A stretch of 24,888 nt of DNA from DATDYQ01 sp035288965 (GTDB taxonomy: Archaea > Nanobdellota > Nanobdellia > SCGC-AAA011-G17 > JAGVZF01). Each line of letters starts with the position of its first letter. The first letter of the stretch is position 1. The translations under genes were made by a program, and so were the position numbers. Below are positions 21,673-24,888 of this stretch, one piece after another. Below the pieces are notes generated by a model. The model was not told the DNA's origin, did no database searches, and saw only the letters and a list, made by a program, of their open reading frames with translations. The stretch covers positions 1-24,888 of the forward strand of contig DATDYQ010000019.1 of the NCBI GenBank assembly GCA_035288965.1, given 5' to 3'.

Positions 21673-23202
21673 ATGCAGCAGCAAATGAAAAATAGAACGG
21701 AAGTTGAAAATAATAAGTTAGAAACAAATAAAGTGTTGTTAATTTTTGCATCTGAAAAAAATTCTGCACCAAGATTTCCTTTGGCTTTATTAGCTTTGGG
21801 TGCTTATTTGAAGAAACATAAATTTGAACCTGAAATACTTGATATGCAAAAAGAAGATTCTGATTATAGGAATGTAAATTTTAATGATTATATTTGTATA
21901 GGAATAAGCAGCATGACAGGTCAACCTTTAAAAAAAGCGTTAGAGGTTGCAAAATATATTAAAGAAAGGAGTTCTGTTCCATTGGTATGGGGCGGACCGC
22001 ACGCATCTTTCTTTCCTGAGCAAACAATAAAGAATAGATATGTAGATATTGTTGTTAAGAAAGAAGCTGAAGAAAGTTTATTAGATATAGTAAGGACACT
22101 TAAGGCGGGAAGATCATTAAAAGATGTAAAGGGAATAACTTACAAAGAGAATGGGGTGGTAATAACAAATCCTGAAAGAAGCACTTTTATTGATCCTTCT
22201 GAATTAGAGACTGGTTATGAATTAGTGGATGTAAATGATTATGTCGAGGATACTGGCGGGACATTTAGCTATGAAACTAGCAGAGGATGCCCCTATAGGT
22301 GCGATTTTTGTTATGTTAGCTTTTATCATAGATTAACTTGGAGAGGCAAAAGCAGCGAAAAGGTATTAAGTGATTTAAAAAATATTGTAGAAAGATACAA
22401 TCCGCAGCATATAAAATTTGTTGAAGATAATTTCTTTGTTGGAAGAGAGAGAAATATAAAAATATTAAAGGGAATAATTAAAAATGGCTGGAAATTTAGC
22501 TGGGATTCTGCCTGTAGGGCGGATTATCTGTGCAGCTTTACTGATGAGGAGATGAAATTGTTAAAAGACAGTGGCTGTGCTTATTTATCCATAGGAGGAG
22601 AAAGCGGCAGTGATATTACATTAGCCAAGATGCATAAAGAAAATACTGTAGATGAAGTTAGGGAAGCTGTTAAAAAATGCGTAAAGTTTGGGATAATGCC
22701 TGTATTGAGTTTTATGGTTGGATTGCCTGATGAAACTAAAAGAGAGATGCATAAAACATTGGATTTTATTGATGAGATAATGAGCTATGGCAACAAAGTA
22801 GAGGTTAATGTTGTTGGCATATATTATCCTTATCCTGGCACTACATTGTACAGAAAGGCTATTGATTTTGGTTTTAAACCGGCTAACTCTTTAGAGGAAT
22901 GGAGTGAATGGGATGGTTCTTTCAATAGGAATAATCCGTGGTTAAAAAATGGATATGATAAAGAATTAGAAGCTCTTTCTACAATTGCAAGGTTTAGATA
23001 TTTCATACATAGACTGAATTTTTACTCTAAAAAATATAAAAAAACAAGATTGGGATCATTACAAAATAGAATTTTATACAAAGTATTTGTTCCTTTATTT
23101 AATTTATCCGCTAATTTTAGATGGAAACATAGATTATTTAAATATTCTTATGAGTGGGATTTGTATAATCTTGTTAGAAATTATAAATTTAAACAGCTTT
23201 AG
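21673..23202 (+). CDS. B12-binding-domain radical SAM protein (rSAM-5)
   Basis: 509 residues, the longest of the five. A polar N-terminal lead of about 20 residues precedes the B12-like domain (about 20-145) with FPLALLALGAYLK, ICIGISSMTGQPL and LVWGGPHASFF, without DxHxxG. The cluster motif is SRGCPYRCDFC (C206, C210, C213), followed by FVEDNFF, SIGGESGSD and FMVGLPDET. A C-terminal extension (about 410-509) is rich in Arg, Lys and aromatic residues (FRYFIHRLNFYSKKYKKTR, WKHRLFKY), which could lie on a membrane surface. It overlaps the 3' end of the convergent GT-C gene by 14 bp. The substrate is unknown. Confidence 0.88.
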   Translation: MQQQMKNRTEVENNKLETNKVLLIFASEKNSAPRFPLALLALGAYLKKHKFEPEILDMQKEDSDYRNVNFNDYICIGISSMTGQPLKKALEVAKYIKERSSVPLVWGGPHASFFPEQTIKNRYVDIVVKKEAEESLLDIVRTLKAGRSLKDVKGITYKENGVVITNPERSTFIDPSELETGYELVDVNDYVEDTGGTFSYETSRGCPYRCDFCYVSFYHRLTWRGKSSEKVLSDLKNIVERYNPQHIKFVEDNFFVGRERNIKILKGIIKNGWKFSWDSACRADYLCSFTDEEMKLLKDSGCAYLSIGGESGSDITLAKMHKENTVDEVREAVKKCVKFGIMPVLSFMVGLPDETKREMHKTLDFIDEIMSYGNKVEVNVVGIYYPYPGTTLYRKAIDFGFKPANSLEEWSEWDGSFNRNNPWLKNGYDKELEALSTIARFRYFIHRLNFYSKKYKKTRLGSLQNRILYKVFVPLFNLSANFRWKHRLFKYSYEWDLYNLVRNYKFKQL

Positions 23203-24883
23203 TTTTATATATTTTTATTCCTGATTCTGATTCTTTAATTAGTTGAAGATTTAAAATATTTCTAGTTATGATATAATCTATTTTATCTAGATTATTTGGT
23301 ATATCGCTAATAATTATATCGTCATTCATCCAGAACCCCATTATCGTTGCCGATGAATGGATTTCACAAAGTGTTGACTGGTCGGTCTTAAGAATTTTCC
23401 CTGTACATGCCTGCTTGTCAAATAAAACTACAGATTTTTCATTATCATAGGAATTGAACCACAACCCCAACTGCATTTGCTCTCCATCATGCCAATAAAT
23501 TTTAGAGTTGAAAAATATGATTGTAAAATTTAACATGCTCACTAGTACAAAGAAAATGATAAAATAAGGCAATAATTTATTAAATTTTAATTTATTTTTT
23601 ATATGTGAAATATAGAAAAACAATATTATCATCAAGAATAAAACTGAGAATAATATAAAAGACAACATTGAAGAAAAAGACAATAAATCAAATATATATT
23701 TTATTGCACCCATCCATGCCAATGAAACATTGTTTATTGGAAATAATGGAAAGAAAATTAATTGTGTTGAAAATATTAAAATAAATAAAGATGCTATTAA
23801 AATATAATTAAATAGTTTAGATTTCTGTTTTTTGTAAATATCAAAACCTAACATACCTGAGATAAATACCAACGGCAATATAATATCCAATAATCTTCCC
23901 TGCGGTCTACCTGTTAACCATGGAAAAAAAGTTTCATACATTATTCCTCCTAAATTATGGCTAGCTAAAATAATAAGCAATGAAATTATAGAGGTAAAAT
24001 ATAGCAAACTGAAAGTCAGATTTTCCTTTTTTTTAATGATATAAAAACTCATCGGGAAAAAGATAAAAGCTGTTGACATCATTAAGAATCCTAAATAAAT
24101 AACCGGCCAGGAGATAAATGATTGAAATTGTGTGATGTAGAGGTTTTGTGGAGTCTGCGTTGAATAACTGCCAAATAGTCCGAATATGGAATTACCAAAT
24201 ATAGATATATTTCTAAACAACCATGGAAAAATTATTATAGAAGATGAAAATACCATTACTATTTTTCTTTTGGTCTCTGATAAATCAAAACCATTTTTAA
24301 AAGATAGAACTAGAAAAGTAAAGATTATTGCCGGTAAAAGCATAACAATAAGGCCTTTGGTTAAATAACTTAATCCTATAAAAACCCCCGCTAAAATATT
24401 CCATTTGTAGGTTTTTTCTGTAAAGGATTTATATGAAAAATAGAAAGCAAAGAGGAATAACGGATATGCTAAGTTCTCCGACATAATAAAAAAGCTGTAA
24501 GCAAAACTTGATGGTATTACAGATACTAGTATTGCTGCTATAAGAGCTTTTTTTTCAGTAAAAAATTCTCTTGAAAGGAGCCATGCGGGGAATATTATTA
24601 AAGAACTTACTATAGAATTAATAATTTTCATTGCAAAATAAACAATAGTCATGTCATTGAAAATATATGATACAGATAAAACTATAGGATAGATCGGCGG
24701 ATAACGGTGTATTGGATTACCGCTAACTGAGAATTCCAAAGTATGAAAAAAACTTCTTGCTATCTTTGCATATATATAACCATCATTAAATTCTGTAGGA
24801 GCTAAAATAAAGTAAGATAGGACAGATTTTACAATAACGAAAATGAGATACCATAAAAATAACTGTTTGATTATTTTTTTCAT
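23189..24883 (-). CDS. GT-C membrane glycosyltransferase (PMT_2/ArnT-like)
   Basis: 564 residues with about 12-13 hydrophobic spans. After the first span, the outer loop has EFNDGYIYAKIARSFF (D34 is the candidate catalytic Asp, at the place of the usual DE/DD pair), then HRYPPIYPIVLSVSY, a common PMT-family element, SENLAYPLFLFAFY and GLSYLTKGLIVMLLPA. The last about 110 residues form a soluble domain with two Cys (QACTGKI, TLCEIH). Enzymes of this fold move a sugar from a polyprenyl-phosphate donor to an acceptor outside the cell. The GT2 at 19921 could make such a donor. The start is near the window edge, so its promoter cannot be seen; MKKIIKQLFLWYLIF is a plausible N-terminus. Confidence 0.85.
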   Translation of the reverse strand: MKKIIKQLFLWYLIFVIVKSVLSYFILAPTEFNDGYIYAKIARSFFHTLEFSVSGNPIHRYPPIYPIVLSVSYIFNDMTIVYFAMKIINSIVSSLIIFPAWLLSREFFTEKKALIAAILVSVIPSSFAYSFFIMSENLAYPLFLFAFYFSYKSFTEKTYKWNILAGVFIGLSYLTKGLIVMLLPAIIFTFLVLSFKNGFDLSETKRKIVMVFSSSIIIFPWLFRNISIFGNSIFGLFGSYSTQTPQNLYITQFQSFISWPVIYLGFLMMSTAFIFFPMSFYIIKKKENLTFSLLYFTSIISLLIILASHNLGGIMYETFFPWLTGRPQGRLLDIILPLVFISGMLGFDIYKKQKSKLFNYILIASLFILIFSTQLIFFPLFPINNVSLAWMGAIKYIFDLLSFSSMLSFILFSVLFLMIILFFYISHIKNKLKFNKLLPYFIIFFVLVSMLNFTIIFFNSKIYWHDGEQMQLGLWFNSYDNEKSVVLFDKQACTGKILKTDQSTLCEIHSSATIMGFWMNDDIIISDIPNNLDKIDYIITRNILNLQLIKESESGIKIYKTKAV

Positions 24884-24888
24884 TTTAG

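Noticed and set aside
1..24888. CRISPR array, insertion sequence, phage or plasmid genes
   Set aside because: I found no regularly spaced repeats, transposase or integrase motifs, terminal inverted repeats or replication genes.

Overview
This is an AT-rich window of about 24.9 kb, and it is most likely archaeal. Nearly every first gene of a transcription unit has a TATA-like box (TTTAAA, TTTATAAA or TTAAATAA) centred 25-29 bp upstream of its start codon and no room for a leader, which is the pattern of archaeal leaderless transcripts. Several internal operon genes instead carry Shine-Dalgarno-like sites. The low GC, tight packing and gene content (many B12-domain radical SAM enzymes, glycosyltransferases, SAM methyltransferases, a Wzx-type flippase) would suit an uncultivated DPANN-like lineage, but no rRNA or ribosomal protein gene is present, so the lineage is inference. 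No tRNA, CRISPR array or insertion sequence was found.

Layout. (1) 1-3349: tail of a glycosyltransferase; a minus-strand pair of a 59-residue membrane protein and a CDP-alcohol phosphatidyltransferase; and, divergent from it, a TIM-barrel sugar isomerase-like gene overlapping a B12-domain radical SAM gene. (2) 3350-9216: a minus-strand bacterial-type CMP kinase with a possible small membrane ORF, divergent from a phosphonate operon: PEP mutase fused to a nucleotidyltransferase domain, phosphonopyruvate decarboxylase, and a phosphonoacetaldehyde dehydrogenase-like enzyme. A separate nucleotidyltransferase with its own promoter follows. (3) 9217-12976: minus-strand radical SAM gene, flippase and methyltransferase. 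(4) 13079-16916: a four-gene glycan operon (UDP-GlcNAc 2-epimerase-like, zinc-ribbon methyltransferase, ArnD/NodB-like deacetylase, GT4). (5) 16909-20814: two tandem paralogous radical SAM genes and a GT2 glycosyltransferase, all minus. (6) 20867-24883: methyltransferase, a fifth radical SAM protein, and a convergent GT-C membrane glycosyltransferase.

How it may work together. PEP mutase, decarboxylase and dehydrogenase would take PEP to phosphonopyruvate, phosphonoacetaldehyde and phosphonoacetate. The canonical nucleotidyltransferase could activate a phosphonate with CTP. A CDP-alcohol phosphatidyltransferase could move the CMP-activated group to a lipid or glycan, releasing CMP, and the CMP kinase that shares a promoter with PEP mutase would recycle it. 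The remaining genes look like machinery for a surface glycan or lipid. The first three steps rest on clear family signatures. The cytidylyl activation, the transfer and the link to the glycan are inference from gene order.

Other points: three divergent gene pairs share a single TATA-like element between mirrored leaderless starts; the CDP-alcohol phosphatidyltransferase has His in place of the last motif Asp; the nucleotidyltransferase domain fused to PEP mutase has lost signature residues; and five B12-domain radical SAM genes occur in one window.
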